The translations under genes and the position numbers were made by a program. Below, one piece after another: positions 39,925 through 50,370 of a stretch of DNA of 64,000 nt. The first letter of the stretch is position 1. Each line of letters opens with the position of its first letter. Below the pieces are notes generated by a model. The model worked only from the letters and a program-made list of their open reading frames with translations. It was not told the DNA's origin and made no database searches. Origin of the DNA: Deltaproteobacteria bacterium (GTDB taxonomy: Bacteria; Myxococcota_A; UBA9160; UBA6930); assembly GCA_029261815.1 (NCBI GenBank), contig JAJDAQ010000015.1, positions 1 to 64,000 on the forward strand, in the 5' to 3' direction.

Positions 39925-40842
39925 TCAGGCCGGGATCGCGATCGGCGACGTCAGGCCTTCGGCCGTGTCCGGAATCGGTGCCAGCAGTCCTTCGACCACC
40001 CACGCTTCGGGCGTCGCCAGGATCTTCTGGACCAACGCCTGATGCAGGGCGTGGCCAGCACGGCACGCGGTCACGTGACCGTGAATGGGCATGCCCAGTA
40101 GCGCCAGGTCGCCAACGAGGTCGAGCACCTTGTGGCGCACGAACTCATCGCTCCAGCGAAGGCCGGCTTCATTCAGAACGCGCTCGTCGTCCATGACGAC
40201 CGTGTTCGTCAGGTTGCCGCCCTGTGCCAGGCCCGCTCGCCAGAGCGCCTCGACGTCACGCAGGAACCCGAAGGTCCGAGCCCGAGCCAGTTCGCGTTCG
40301 TAGTTCACGTCATTGAGGACGAAGCCATTCAGCTCCTGCCGACCGATCGCCGGATGGGAGAAGTCGACGGCGTAGTCGACGCTGAAACCCTCACCGGGTT
40401 CGATGCAGATGTGGCGGTCCCCGTCGCGAATCTCGAGCGGCTGGGTGATCCGCAAGGTCCTGCGCTCAGAGCGCTGGTCGAACCGTCCAGCCGTACGAAT
40501 CAGGTAGACGAAGGGACCCGCGCTGCCGTCCATGACAGGGATCTCGGGACCATCTACTTCGATCCGTACGTTGTCGATACCGAGCGCAAAGAGCGCGGAG
40601 AGCAGGTGTTCAACGGTGCCGATGGTGGCGTCGCCGCGGCCCACGGTGGTGGCCAGATTGGTCGACGTCACGGCGTCGTGGCGCGCCGGGATCTCGACCG
40701 GGTGGGCGAGGTCCGTCCGCACGAATGTCACGCCAGTTCCGGCGCGAGCCGGGTGAAGCGTCAGCTGCACGGGCGCACCAGAATGAAGGCCAATCCCGGT
40801 GCATGAAATCTTCTCTGCGATCGTTCGCTGGCTCAAAGCCAT
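39925..40842 (-). CDS. lpxC: UDP-3-O-acyl-N-acetylglucosamine deacetylase
   Basis: QRTIAEKISCTGIGLHSGAPVQLTLHPA, VEHLLSALFALGIDNVRIEVDGPEIPVMDGSAGPFV, FVRHKVLDLVGDLALLG. Confidence 0.96.
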   Translation of the reverse strand: MALSQRTIAEKISCTGIGLHSGAPVQLTLHPARAGTGVTFVRTDLAHPVEIPARHDAVTSTNLATTVGRGDATIGTVEHLLSALFALGIDNVRIEVDGPEIPVMDGSAGPFVYLIRTAGRFDQRSERRTLRITQPLEIRDGDRHICIEPGEGFSVDYAVDFSHPAIGRQELNGFVLNDVNYERELARARTFGFLRDVEALWRAGLAQGGNLTNTVVMDDERVLNEAGLRWSDEFVRHKVLDLVGDLALLGMPIHGHVTACRAGHALHQALVQKILATPEAWVVEGLLAPIPDTAEGLTSPIAIPA

Positions 40843-41276
40843 CTCCCTGTCGGCCCCTCTGCCGGGTCACGTACCGGGGCATTCCCCCCTCAGCACGTGG
40901 CCGGTCAGGCCTCGTGGTCGGGTGAGAGTCCGCACCCCCGCGGAAACACTCTCCCGAATCGAACGAATACCAAAGCAATCGCCATGCCAAGTCCGGCTCA
41001 TTCGAGTCATTGCCGCGCTGCGTAGAACCTGCGGGAATTCAGGTACTTGGCGTGATGCGGCTCACATTCCGCGTCGTGCACCGGCAATCCCGCCGGACGA
41101 CCCCCCGAAACCAGTGACATTTGGGTTACGACTGTGACGCGATCGTCACGCGGAGACTCGCATTCGAGGCGCGCCGAAGGACCCGCCTCGCCCTCGCTGG
41201 ACGACGCAGCGCGCTACTCCCGAGGAGCCAACTCACGGGGGTGCGGCGGCCCGGACGAGCCAGCCACCAGGGCTCG

Positions 41277-43847
41277 CTACTGAAGCCCCTGCCGAACCAT
41301 TGCCGCGATATCGCGCGGCTGCTGGGGCCGGGCGGCGGGGTCTTTCTGGAGACACGCGTTGATGGCGTCGGCCAGAACCGGAGGCACGTCGGCGTTCAGA
41401 TCTCGCGGATCCGGCGGCGCCGTGTGCACATGGTGGTAGGGCACATTGCCTTCCTTGAATGGAAGCGTGCCCGTCGCCAGTTCGAAGATCGTGACGCCGA
41501 GGCTGTAGATGTCGGTCCGGTGGTCGACGTTCTTGCCCAGCGTCTGTTCGGGGCTCATGTAGTAGGGCGTTCCGGAAACCAGGGTCGTGTGGTTCCGAAC
41601 CTCCTCGACGACCTTGGCGAGGCCGAAGTCCATGATCTTGGCCTTCTTGTCACGCGTCCACATCGTGTTCGCCGTCTTGACGTCGCGGTGCACGACGTTC
41701 TGGGAATGCGCGACCTGGAGCGCCTCGCACATCTGCATCAACACGTGCACCACGCCCTTGGCCGCGATCGCTCCGCGCTTCCGGACGATGTCCTTGAGCG
41801 TGGTTCCGTCGACGTACTCCATCGCGATGTAGTAACGGCCGTCTTGTTCGCCCGCATCGTAGACGGTGACGATGTTCGGATGGTTGAGACTGGCGGCCGC
41901 CTTCGCTTCACGCAGGAAATTCTTGAGTGCGACCGGACTGTCGCGCAGGGCATCCGGAAGCACCTTCAGCGCAACCGTGCGATCGAGCACGCTGTCCTGC
42001 GCCTTGTAGACGATGCCCATTCCGCCCCGGCCAAGTTCGCCCTGGATCTGGTAGCGACCCGGACGCCCGGACGACGTCCCGGAACCCTGCATCGACCCCG
42101 TCGACTGGCCCGCGACGTCGGGCTGGGCCGCAGCGAGGGAGCGAGTGACTTCGAGTCGGTCCTCGACGTCTTTGTAGTGATAGTCGGCCGTCAGGATTCG
42201 CTCGTAGATCTCGACGGCCTGGCGCGCCTCGCCAGAAGCCTCACAGACAGTGGCCAGCTTGTAGTAGAGATCGATGCTGTTGCCATCGAGTTCGCTCTCG
42301 CCAATCGCCTGCAGGAGCTTCTTCTTCGCCAGCGAATGCTGGCCCTTCGCGCGGAAGATTTCGCCAAGAATGGCGGAAGCCTTCCGAAAGTCCGCGTGCT
42401 CGGGCGGCGCTTGCTGAAGGACCTTGATGGCTTCGTCGTGGTTCTTGACCTTGAGCCAGACGCGGCCGGCGGCAAGCCACGACCCTCCCTTGGTCAACAA
42501 CTCCGCCTGCTTCGCCGGGTCGTCCATCTCGGCGGCACAATCAGCCGCTTCTTGATAATTCCCGATCCGCTCGTAGTTCGAGACCGCACGCGCCCAGTTC
42601 GTATTGAGGCGGAACATCTCGGCCGCCTGGGCCGCATCCCCTCCCCGCTCGTAGCACTCACCGGCCTGGCTGTAGTCCTCGAGAACCCTGTAGAGATCCC
42701 CCGCCGACGAGAAGTCCCCAGCCTGCACGAGCAGCTCGGCAGCTTCTTCGCTGGCACCCTGTTCGCGGTGGAACTCGCCTAGCAACTGGGCGGCCGCTTG
42801 CTCCTCACCCATGGCGCGAAGCGCCTCAGCGGCGCCCGGAATATTGTTCGCGTTCTGGTAGTACTGGGCCGCTCGCTCATGCATTTCGTTGCGCATGGCA
42901 ATCTCGCCGGCTTCCTCCCAGCACTCGCCCGCCTCCAGCACCTGGGCGGCCTTCTCGAAGTTGCCGCCCTGGTCGTATAGACGGCCGGCCTGGACGACCA
43001 ACTTCTTCAGTTCCACGGCCGCCGGCCCATCGCCGACGCCGGATTGCGCTTCTTCGGAGATCGCCTTCTCGAGAGCCTTTGCCGCGCGATCCCAGTCCTG
43101 GACCTTGAGGAAGGACTCGGCGGCGTGCCGATAGAACTCGCAGCGCATGAAGCATTCGCCGGCGAGGAGATGGCGCGATGCCTTCTCGTACATCTCCGCG
43201 GCGACGCTCATCCGGCCGCCCTTGCGATAGCAATCGCCCGCCTTCTCGTATTCGTTTCGCGCGGCATAGAGCGAGGCCGCCGAGTCGTACTGCTGCGCCT
43301 GCAAGTACAGTTCGGCGGCTTCTTCGAAGCGATTCTGGTCCTGACGAACCTCGGCGGCCGCAACGATGTCACCGGCCTGCACATGGTATTTGACGGCGGC
43401 GTCCGGCAACCCGCTTTCCTGGCAGAGTTCAGCCGCGTCCGCGACGTGACCCTTCTTGGCCATCTGGGCGGCGCGCTTCTCAGCCTTCCGTCGGATCCGG
43501 TCAGGGACATTGGTGGCCGTTTCGGATTCGTGCGCCGTCTGCTTGTCGGCACGCGCGCGTTCCTTGTCCATCGCCTCGAGATTCTTCTCGACGTTGGCCA
43601 TGCCGCCGCCTCGGGGCCACATCGCATAACCAACGAAGAGCAGACCGGCGCCAACGCCAATGGCCGACGGCACCAGGGCCGTCATCTCTTCCATCTTCCC
43701 GTCCAGCCAGATCCAGGAGAGGATCATCCGCGCAAGGCGTTCCATCGGCGCCACGATTGCAGCGTCCTTCGCGAACTCCTTCGCGAGACCGAACCCGCCA
43801 ATGGACAGGCAGGGGATGGCCATGATCATCGCAAGCCAGCGGACCAT
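41277..43847 (-). CDS. Ser/Thr protein kinase with N-terminal TM region, long helical-repeat (TPR-like) array, C-terminal kinase domain
   Basis: N-terminal hydrophobic segments incl. LVPSAIGVGAGLLFVGYAMW; repeats AAELYLQAQQYDSAASLYAARNEYEKAGDCYRKGGRMSVAAEMYEKASRHLLAGECF; kinase YQIQGELGRGGMGIVYKAQD...VALKVL...VVHRDVKTANTMW...IMDFGLAKV...GTPYYMSPEQ. Start set at Met 43847. Confidence 0.88.
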   Translation of the reverse strand: MVRWLAMIMAIPCLSIGGFGLAKEFAKDAAIVAPMERLARMILSWIWLDGKMEEMTALVPSAIGVGAGLLFVGYAMWPRGGGMANVEKNLEAMDKERARADKQTAHESETATNVPDRIRRKAEKRAAQMAKKGHVADAAELCQESGLPDAAVKYHVQAGDIVAAAEVRQDQNRFEEAAELYLQAQQYDSAASLYAARNEYEKAGDCYRKGGRMSVAAEMYEKASRHLLAGECFMRCEFYRHAAESFLKVQDWDRAAKALEKAISEEAQSGVGDGPAAVELKKLVVQAGRLYDQGGNFEKAAQVLEAGECWEEAGEIAMRNEMHERAAQYYQNANNIPGAAEALRAMGEEQAAAQLLGEFHREQGASEEAAELLVQAGDFSSAGDLYRVLEDYSQAGECYERGGDAAQAAEMFRLNTNWARAVSNYERIGNYQEAADCAAEMDDPAKQAELLTKGGSWLAAGRVWLKVKNHDEAIKVLQQAPPEHADFRKASAILGEIFRAKGQHSLAKKKLLQAIGESELDGNSIDLYYKLATVCEASGEARQAVEIYERILTADYHYKDVEDRLEVTRSLAAAQPDVAGQSTGSMQGSGTSSGRPGRYQIQGELGRGGMGIVYKAQDSVLDRTVALKVLPDALRDSPVALKNFLREAKAAASLNHPNIVTVYDAGEQDGRYYIAMEYVDGTTLKDIVRKRGAIAAKGVVHVLMQMCEALQVAHSQNVVHRDVKTANTMWTRDKKAKIMDFGLAKVVEEVRNHTTLVSGTPYYMSPEQTLGKNVDHRTDIYSLGVTIFELATGTLPFKEGNVPYHHVHTAPPDPRDLNADVPPVLADAINACLQKDPAARPQQPRDIAAMVRQGLQ

Positions 43848-44019
43848 GCTTCGAGTGACTCCTGGAAGGGCAACGCCGTGGGGCGTCCACCGCGACCCCG
43901 TCTCTATCGGCCGACCGAGGGAGTGGGATGAGCTTCGCAAGCCGCGAAAACGACACCCGTGGGTGCGCTCACGAGGGATCCCCTGGGGGCAATTGCGCTC
44001 GCAACACCCGCGGCCGTGA

Positions 44020-45066
44020 CTAGAAGAGGTCGCCCTGGCCCGGCTTGGGCGGTTGGCCCGGTGTGAGGCCGAAGTGCTCGAATGCACGCGCGGTCGCGAC
44101 CCGCCCCCGGGGCGTCCGATCGAGGTACCCGCCCTGGATCAAGAACGGCTCGACCAGATCCTCGAGGGTGCCCTTGTCCTCGCCCAGCGCAGCCGCGAGC
44201 GTTTCGAGACCAACGGGACCGCCCTGGAACTTCCCGATCAGCGTGCCCAACAGCAGGCGATCGAGTTTGTCGAAGCCGGCCTCATCGACGTCGAGGCGCT
44301 CGAGGCCGTAGCGGGCGATATCGGCATCGATCGGCGAGTCGGGGCCGGTCTTCACATCCGCGAAATCGCGGACACGGCGCAACAGACGGTTGGCGATCCG
44401 GGGGGTCCCCCGCGCCCGCCGTGCGATCTCGCTAGCGGCCTTCTCGTCGAGCGGCGTCCCGAGCAATCGCGCCGAACGCATCAATACGCCGACGAGGTCC
44501 GCCGGCGGGTAGTAGTCGAGCCTCGCCGACCACCCGAAGCGATCCCGCAGCGGTGAAGTCAGCAGCCCGGCGCGCGTCGTCGCGCCCACCAGGGTGAAGC
44601 GCGGCAAGTCGATGCGGATCGACCGAGCCGATGGCCCCTGTCCCACCATCAGGTCGAGCTGGAAGTCCTCCATCGCCGGATACAGGATCTCCTCGACCAC
44701 GGGCGACAGCCGGTGGATTTCGTCGATGAAGAGCACATCCCCAGCCTCGAGGTTCGAGAGCAATGCGGCGAGGTCGCCCGCGCGCTCGAGGACGGGCCCG
44801 CTGGTCGCGCGAAACTGGGCCGACATCTCGTTCGCGACGATGCGAGCGAGCGACGTCTTGCCGAGGCCGGGCGGGCCGTAGAACAGCAGGTGATCGAGGG
44901 ACTCGCCTCGACCGTGGGCAGCCTGGACGAAGACGCTGAGGTTCTCGCGGAGACGATCCTGCCCGATCATCTCGGCCAGGCTCCCGGGCCGCAGTGTGTC
45001 CTCGAGACTGCGCTCCTCGGGAAGCACGTCGCCGGACCTCAGATCGCTCGCTTCGGGCTCGCTCAT
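44020..45066 (-). CDS. ruvB: Holliday junction DNA helicase RuvB
   Basis: [26 protein letters not shown]...[22 protein letters not shown]...[26 protein letters not shown]. Confidence 0.97.
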   Translation of the reverse strand: MSEPEASDLRSGDVLPEERSLEDTLRPGSLAEMIGQDRLRENLSVFVQAAHGRGESLDHLLFYGPPGLGKTSLARIVANEMSAQFRATSGPVLERAGDLAALLSNLEAGDVLFIDEIHRLSPVVEEILYPAMEDFQLDLMVGQGPSARSIRIDLPRFTLVGATTRAGLLTSPLRDRFGWSARLDYYPPADLVGVLMRSARLLGTPLDEKAASEIARRARGTPRIANRLLRRVRDFADVKTGPDSPIDADIARYGLERLDVDEAGFDKLDRLLLGTLIGKFQGGPVGLETLAAALGEDKGTLEDLVEPFLIQGGYLDRTPRGRVATARAFEHFGLTPGQPPKPGQGDLF

Positions 45067-45680
45067 CAGGCCAGCCTCTTCAGGGCTGCGCGGACCAGGG
45101 CTTCGATCTCCGCGCCTTCTCCGAGTTCGGCCAACACCTCGTCGACCACACGCTCGGCCTTGGGCCGCTGCGTCTGGAGATTGAGCAGCGTCGCGATCAG
45201 CTGTGCCCGCGGGCCATCGGTGGGCGGCGCCACGGGCACCCCGGCCGCACGCGCGCCCGGCTCGACGACGGAGACCAACTCGGTGACTCGGTCCCGAAGC
45301 TCGACGATCATGCGCTCCGCCGTTTTCGCTCCGATTCCGGTGACCCCCTTCAGTGTCGCCACGTCGCCTTTCTGGATCGCACGCACGAGGTCTGGCGCGT
45401 CGATCCCGGAAAGGACCGTCTGCGCCAATTTCGGTCCGACCCGACTCGCATGGAGCAACAACTCGAACGCGGCCTTTTCGAGCGCCGTCGCAAAGCCGTA
45501 GAGCAGGAACGCGTCCTCTCGAACATGCGTATGAATCCGCAACGCAACCGTCTTCCCCTCATCCGGGAGCTGGCCGAAAGTCGACAGTGGAATCAACGCT
45601 TCGTAGCCGACCCCACCGACGTCGATCAGCACACGGGTCGGCGTGCGTTCGAGCAAGATCCCCTCAAGCCGAGCGATCAT
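45066..45680 (-). CDS. ruvA: Holliday junction DNA helicase RuvA
   Basis: [35 protein letters not shown]...LLYGF...[20 protein letters not shown]. Start set at 45680. Confidence 0.95.
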   Translation of the reverse strand: MIARLEGILLERTPTRVLIDVGGVGYEALIPLSTFGQLPDEGKTVALRIHTHVREDAFLLYGFATALEKAAFELLLHASRVGPKLAQTVLSGIDAPDLVRAIQKGDVATLKGVTGIGAKTAERMIVELRDRVTELVSVVEPGARAAGVPVAPPTDGPRAQLIATLLNLQTQRPKAERVVDEVLAELGEGAEIEALVRAALKRLA

Positions 45681-46225
45681 CGGGCACGCCTCACGACCCA
45701 GCTTCCGGTTCGGGGGCTCGGTCGTCGGGATGCGCCTCGCTTCGGGAGATCTGCCAGGCGTCCCTGGTGCGCGCGACAAATCGCGGCGGCCAGCGCATCT
45801 GCAGCGTCTTGTGCGGGCGCGTTCGCCAGGCTCAACAGCCGGCACACCATTTGTTGCACCTGCTCCTTCGACGCATTTCCGATGCCAACGACGGCCGATT
45901 TCACTTCCTGGGGGGTCACCTCGGCGACGTTCAGCCCGCGCGCGCCGAGCGCCGCCAATGCGACGCCACGCGCCTGGCCGAGAACGAGGGCCGACTTGGG
46001 ATTCGACGGACGCACGAACACCTGCTCGATCACTGCGGCGTCCGGGGCATGTGAAGCCACGACTTCGTCGAGCGCGCGGTGGATCTCCGCGAGGCGCTCG
46101 GCCACGGACCCCGTCCGGCGCGGCCGTACGGTGCCGTGCGCGACATGGCGGAGCGATGAGCCCTCGCAGTCGACGACGCCGTAGCCGGTAACGCTCGAGC
46201 CCGGATCAATACCGAGAACCCTCAC
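45677..46225 (-). CDS. ruvC: Crossover junction endodeoxyribonuclease RuvC
   Basis: MRVLGIDPGSSVTGYGVVDCEG...PDAAVIEQVFVRPSNPKSALVLGQARGVALAALGARGLNVAEVTPQEVKSAVVG. Confidence 0.95.
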   Translation of the reverse strand: MRVLGIDPGSSVTGYGVVDCEGSSLRHVAHGTVRPRRTGSVAERLAEIHRALDEVVASHAPDAAVIEQVFVRPSNPKSALVLGQARGVALAALGARGLNVAEVTPQEVKSAVVGIGNASKEQVQQMVCRLLSLANAPAQDAADALAAAICRAHQGRLADLPKRGASRRPSPRTGSWVVRRAR

Positions 46226-46309
46226 CTGTCCCCCCTACGGACGGAGACTATCCGATCCCGGCGATCACGAAAGGGAAGCGAAAACCCGCACGCGCGTTGG
46301 ACCTGCGCC

Positions 46310-47056
46310 CTAGGCCAGCTGCTCCAGGATTTCGTCGGGAATATCGAAGTTGGCGTGGACGGCCTGAACGTCGTCGAGATCCTCGAACGTATCGACGAGC
46401 TTCAACATCTTCTCGGCGTCTGCGCCGTCGAGGGAGACAGTGGTCGACGCCTCCATCGAGATCTCGGCCATGCTGGGCGTGAAGCCACCCTCATCGAGTG
46501 CCCACTTGACCGCTTCGAAGTCGGTCTGATTCGTCACGACCGTGATGGCGTCCGGTGCCTCACGAACATCGTCCGCACCCGCTTCGAGCGCGGCCTCCAT
46601 CAGTGCGTCGGCATCCAGGCCATCGGCCTCGAACACGATCAAGCCGAGACGCTCGAACAAGTAGGAGACACAACCCGGGTCGCCCATGTTGCCGCCGGCT
46701 TTGCTGAATGCGTGGCGCACTTCACCGACGGTACGATTTCGGTTGTCAGTCAGCCCTTCGACCAGAATCGCTGTGCCGCCGGGTCCGTAGCCCTCGTAGA
46801 CGACCTCTTCGAAGTTGTCCTCTTCGCCGCCGCCAGTGCCGCGCACGATTGCGCGTTCGATCGTGTCCTTCGGCATGTTGGCGGAGCGCGATTTGTCGAT
46901 GACCAATCGCAGGCGCGGGTTCATGTCCGGGTCGCCGCCGGCAAGGCGCGCAGCCGTCACGATCTCGCGGATCAGCTTGGTGAAGATCTTGCCCCGCTTC
47001 GCGTCCTGCGCGCCCTTGCGGTGCTTGATATTGGCCCACTTCGAATGTCCGGCCAC
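46310..47056 (-). CDS. yebC: YebC/PmpR family transcriptional/translation regulator
   Basis: [32 protein letters not shown]...[13 protein letters not shown]. Confidence 0.95.
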   Translation of the reverse strand: MAGHSKWANIKHRKGAQDAKRGKIFTKLIREIVTAARLAGGDPDMNPRLRLVIDKSRSANMPKDTIERAIVRGTGGGEEDNFEEVVYEGYGPGGTAILVEGLTDNRNRTVGEVRHAFSKAGGNMGDPGCVSYLFERLGLIVFEADGLDADALMEAALEAGADDVREAPDAITVVTNQTDFEAVKWALDEGGFTPSMAEISMEASTTVSLDGADAEKMLKLVDTFEDLDDVQAVHANFDIPDEILEQLA

Positions 47057-47286
47057 GGCGGTTTCTCCTGTGGGAGCAGGGCGAGGCGAAGCCCTCGGGC
47101 CCGGAATCGACGACCGCGGGGGGCCCTGGGCCGCAGTTGGAGGTCGTGTTAGCGCACAGCCGCGAGGCGCGAAACGGGCTCAGGAGGACGGCGGGTTCGC
47201 CGATACGCAAGCAGGCCCGCTTCTTCCCCGTCCTGACGGGGCTGGCGGGATCAGGCGTTCCCACCCAACGGGAGCGTGGAGGAACC

Positions 47287-49557
47287 ATGGGCGAACGCGC
47301 CGTCGGCATCGATCTCGGGACCAGCAACTCCTGCGTCGCCATCTCAGATGGCAAGAGCGTGGAAGTCCTCTCGAACGGATATGGCGAGAATATCACCGCC
47401 AGCGTGGTGAGCTTCCGCGAAGACGGCTCCGTCCTCGTGGGGAACTCGGCCAAGGCCAACCTGATCCACAACCCACAGCAGACCGTGGCCTCCGCGAAGC
47501 GTCTGATCGGCCGCTACTTCTTCTCGGAGGAAGTCAAGAAGGCCCAGGCCGTGTGCTCCTACGACATCGTCGAAGGCCCCGGACACGGCGTGCGGATCGT
47601 GATCGATGACGAGGAATTCTCGCTTCCCGAGATCTCGGCCATGATCCTGCGAGAGATGAAGCACGTGGCCGAGAACTCGGCCGGCGGCGAACTCACCAAG
47701 GCCGTGATCACGGTGCCGGCCTACTTCAACGACAACCAGCGCCAGGCCACCAAGGATGCCGGACGCATCGCGGGCCTCGACGTGCTGCGCCTCCTGAACG
47801 AGCCGACCGCGGCCGCCCTCGCCTACGGCTTCGGGCGTGGCCTGAACCAGAAGGTCGCGATCTACGACCTCGGCGGCGGCACCTTCGATATCTCGATCCT
47901 CGAGATCGGCACCGACGTCTTCGAAGTCCTCGCCACCTGCGGTGACACCTACCTCGGTGGAGATGACTTCGACGATCGTTTGATCGACCTGCTCGCCGAC
48001 GAATTCATGGGCCAGCACGGCATCAACCTCCGCAGCGACATGTACGCATTCGAGAAGTTGAAGCTGGCGGCCGAGAACGCGAAGCGCGGCCTCTCGGAAG
48101 AGGACACGGTCGAAGTCCGCATTCCCGACATCGCCAAGAACGAAGCCGGCGAACCCCTTCATCTCGAACGCTCGGTCACGATCCAGGAGTTCTCGGCACT
48201 CGTGAACGACCTGATCCTGCGCACCTTCAAGGTGTGCGACGAGGCGATGCAGCAGGCCGGCGTGACCACGCGGGACCTGGAAGGCGTGATCCTGGTCGGC
48301 GGACCCACGCGCCTTGGGATCATTCGCGATGCGGTCTCGACCTACTTCGGTCAGGAACCGAAGACCGACGTCGACCCCGATGAAGTCGTCGCCATGGGCG
48401 CCGCCATTCACGCAGCCTCGCTCGTCGCAGAAGAGCCGAGCGACGACGATGCCTTCTTGCTCGACGTGACCCCGCTGTCGCTCAAGATCGGCGTGGCCGG
48501 CGGACTCGCGGAAAACGTCATCGAGCGGAACACGCCGGTTCCGATCGAACAGACGCGCACCTTCACGACCTATCAAGACGATCAGCAGTCGGTGAAGATC
48601 AAGGTCTTCCAGGGCGAAGATCGCCAGGCAGAAGGCAATGAGTTGCTAGGCCAGTTCGAGTTCTCCGGTTTCGAGGCGCGACCGCGCGGCGGCGTCCAGA
48701 TCGACGTCACGTTCGAGATCGATGCCGACGGCATCCTGAGCGTGATGGCCGCGGACCAGGAAACCGGCCTTCAAGCGTCGACCACCATCACCCTGAACTC
48801 GGGCCTCAGCGAGGACGAACTCGACCAGATTCTCGATGAGGGACGTGCCGACCGCGTCCAGACGCCCGCGGCCGAAGCCGCCAGCGCGGTCACCGGGCTC
48901 GGTGCACTGGATGACTCGGACGCCATCGTGGCGGCCGACGATGAAAGCTTGTTTGGAGACGACCCGGCCGCAGAGATGGAGGCCGCCACGCATGCGCCGG
49001 CCGCCGCTGTCCCGGCGGAACCCGGCCCCGACGTGATCACCCCGCCGGCTGCGCCCTCGGAGCCCATGCGACCTGTCCTCGACACCACGCCAGAGCCCGT
49101 GCCGGCCGCTCCGATGGCGGACGCGACGCCTGCGGCGACGCCCGGCCTGGACGACCTGGATGACCTCGGCCTCGATGACGACCTGGTGGATCTCGATCTG
49201 GACGACGGCCTGGAACTCGCCTCGTCCCCGACCGTGCAAGCCCAGGGTCTCGATGCGTCGGATCCCGGCTACCTCGGCGGATCGAATGACCTCGATCTCG
49301 ACGAAGACACGTTGTCCAATGCGACACCGGAGCTCTTGACGTCACCCACGGTGGAAACCGCCGCGGTCCCGTTCGAGCCCGCGATCGAGACCGCCGTCCC
49401 CGTGGATGAAGCCACCGACGCCATCCCGCTCGATGATCTTGCGGTCGAAACCCTGGAAGCCGGAGAGCCGATCGAGGACGCGGCCGTCATCGAGGAAGGT
49501 GCCAACCTCTTCGAGACCGCCGAGGTCGACCTCACGGACTACGCAGGAGAGAAATAG
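47287..49557 (+). CDS. Hsp70 (DnaK-family) protein with extended acidic C-terminal tail
   Basis: MGERAVGIDLGTSNSCVAISDGKSVEVLSNGYGENITASVVSF...VPAYFNDNQRQATKDAGRIAGLDVLRLLNEPTAAALAYGF...YDLGGGTFDISILEI; tail LDDLDDLGLDDDLVDLDLDDGLELASSPTV. Start at ATG 47287. Confidence 0.92.
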   Translation: MGERAVGIDLGTSNSCVAISDGKSVEVLSNGYGENITASVVSFREDGSVLVGNSAKANLIHNPQQTVASAKRLIGRYFFSEEVKKAQAVCSYDIVEGPGHGVRIVIDDEEFSLPEISAMILREMKHVAENSAGGELTKAVITVPAYFNDNQRQATKDAGRIAGLDVLRLLNEPTAAALAYGFGRGLNQKVAIYDLGGGTFDISILEIGTDVFEVLATCGDTYLGGDDFDDRLIDLLADEFMGQHGINLRSDMYAFEKLKLAAENAKRGLSEEDTVEVRIPDIAKNEAGEPLHLERSVTIQEFSALVNDLILRTFKVCDEAMQQAGVTTRDLEGVILVGGPTRLGIIRDAVSTYFGQEPKTDVDPDEVVAMGAAIHAASLVAEEPSDDDAFLLDVTPLSLKIGVAGGLAENVIERNTPVPIEQTRTFTTYQDDQQSVKIKVFQGEDRQAEGNELLGQFEFSGFEARPRGGVQIDVTFEIDADGILSVMAADQETGLQASTTITLNSGLSEDELDQILDEGRADRVQTPAAEAASAVTGLGALDDSDAIVAADDESLFGDDPAAEMEAATHAPAAAVPAEPGPDVITPPAAPSEPMRPVLDTTPEPVPAAPMADATPAATPGLDDLDDLGLDDDLVDLDLDDGLELASSPTVQAQGLDASDPGYLGGSNDLDLDEDTLSNATPELLTSPTVETAAVPFEPAIETAVPVDEATDAIPLDDLAVETLEAGEPIEDAAVIEEGANLFETAEVDLTDYAGEK

Positions 49558-49560
49558 GCG

Positions 49561-50109
49561 ATGGCCAAGATGGCACCGGCGGAGGTGCGCGCCATGTCCG
49601 GGCTCCTCGACGAGCTCGACTACTACCAGTTGCTCGAAGTTCCGTCCGACGCGCCGGCCTCCGCGGTCAAGAAGGCGTACTACCAGGCAACGCGACGACT
49701 GCACCCGGACCACAACCGACATCTCGAAGGCGAAGACGGTCTACGGCTCCAAGCGATCGCACGACGGGTAGCCGAGGCCTATCAAGTCCTTCGCGATGCA
49801 CAGCGCCGAAATGCGTATGACGCGCAGGTCGCCGGAGACGCGGGTGCCACGCGGATCCGCTTGGTAGAAGCCAAGGCCAAAGCTGGCCAGGACGCCCTCG
49901 AAGCGCATATGGGGAAGACGCCGAACGGTCGACGCTTCTTCAACCTGTCGCGTTCGGACATCGACCGCGGTGACCTCGCAGCCGCGCAGCGCAATCTCAA
50001 GATGGCCATGACCTTCGAACCGTCCAATGCCGTCTTCAAGACCAAGCTGGCCGAGATCGAAGAAGCCCTGAAGTCGCGGGCGCCCAAGAACCAGCACACG
50101 ATCCGCTAA
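49561..50109 (+). CDS. J-domain protein with C-terminal TPR-like segment
   Basis: LDELDYYQLLEVPSDAPASAVKKAYYQATRRLHPDHNRHLEG...RVAEAYQVLRDAQRRNAYDAQ; HPD motif. Starts 3 bp after the Hsp70 stop. Confidence 0.92.
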   Translation: MAKMAPAEVRAMSGLLDELDYYQLLEVPSDAPASAVKKAYYQATRRLHPDHNRHLEGEDGLRLQAIARRVAEAYQVLRDAQRRNAYDAQVAGDAGATRIRLVEAKAKAGQDALEAHMGKTPNGRRFFNLSRSDIDRGDLAAAQRNLKMAMTFEPSNAVFKTKLAEIEEALKSRAPKNQHTIR

Positions 50110-50124
50110 CGCGGCGCTGAACGC

Positions 50125-50204
50125 GGGCCAAACGCCCACGCGCTTCAGCGGGGTCGAGGCCGCTGAGCTTGGGCCTACGGCCCACGCACTTCAGCGGGGT
50201 CGAG
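50125..50204. repeat. Imperfect direct repeat, 34-bp units with 46-bp period
   Basis: gggccaaacgcccacgcgcttcagcggggtcgag (50125-50158) and gggcctacggcccacgcacttcagcggggtcgag (50171-50204). Confidence 0.85.
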
Positions 50205-50370
50205 AACCGCAGGGCCGGTTCTCTCCGGGCCGCGAGACAGCGAGGAGCCAGTGACGCGGAGGCGTCGTGCTCTGGCCGGCTGTTCGGGTGCGATTGTAAT
50301 TGGGGGTGGGCGGTGCGATTCTCGGGCCTCGCGCGATTGATTCGCGTGTCAACCAGAGGAAATGCCCCCC

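Noticed and set aside
41134-41149. GTGACG-CGAT-CGTCAC inverted repeat, resembling a CRP/FNR-type operator
   Set aside because: Spacing between TGTGA and TCACG is 8 nt rather than the CRP-like 6 and it is a single weak site; insufficient to call.
47137-47286. N-terminal 50-residue extension of the Hsp70 ORF
   Set aside because: The Hsp70 family start MGERAVGIDLGTSNS at 47287 is preceded by a purine-rich site; the extension has no homology-like features.
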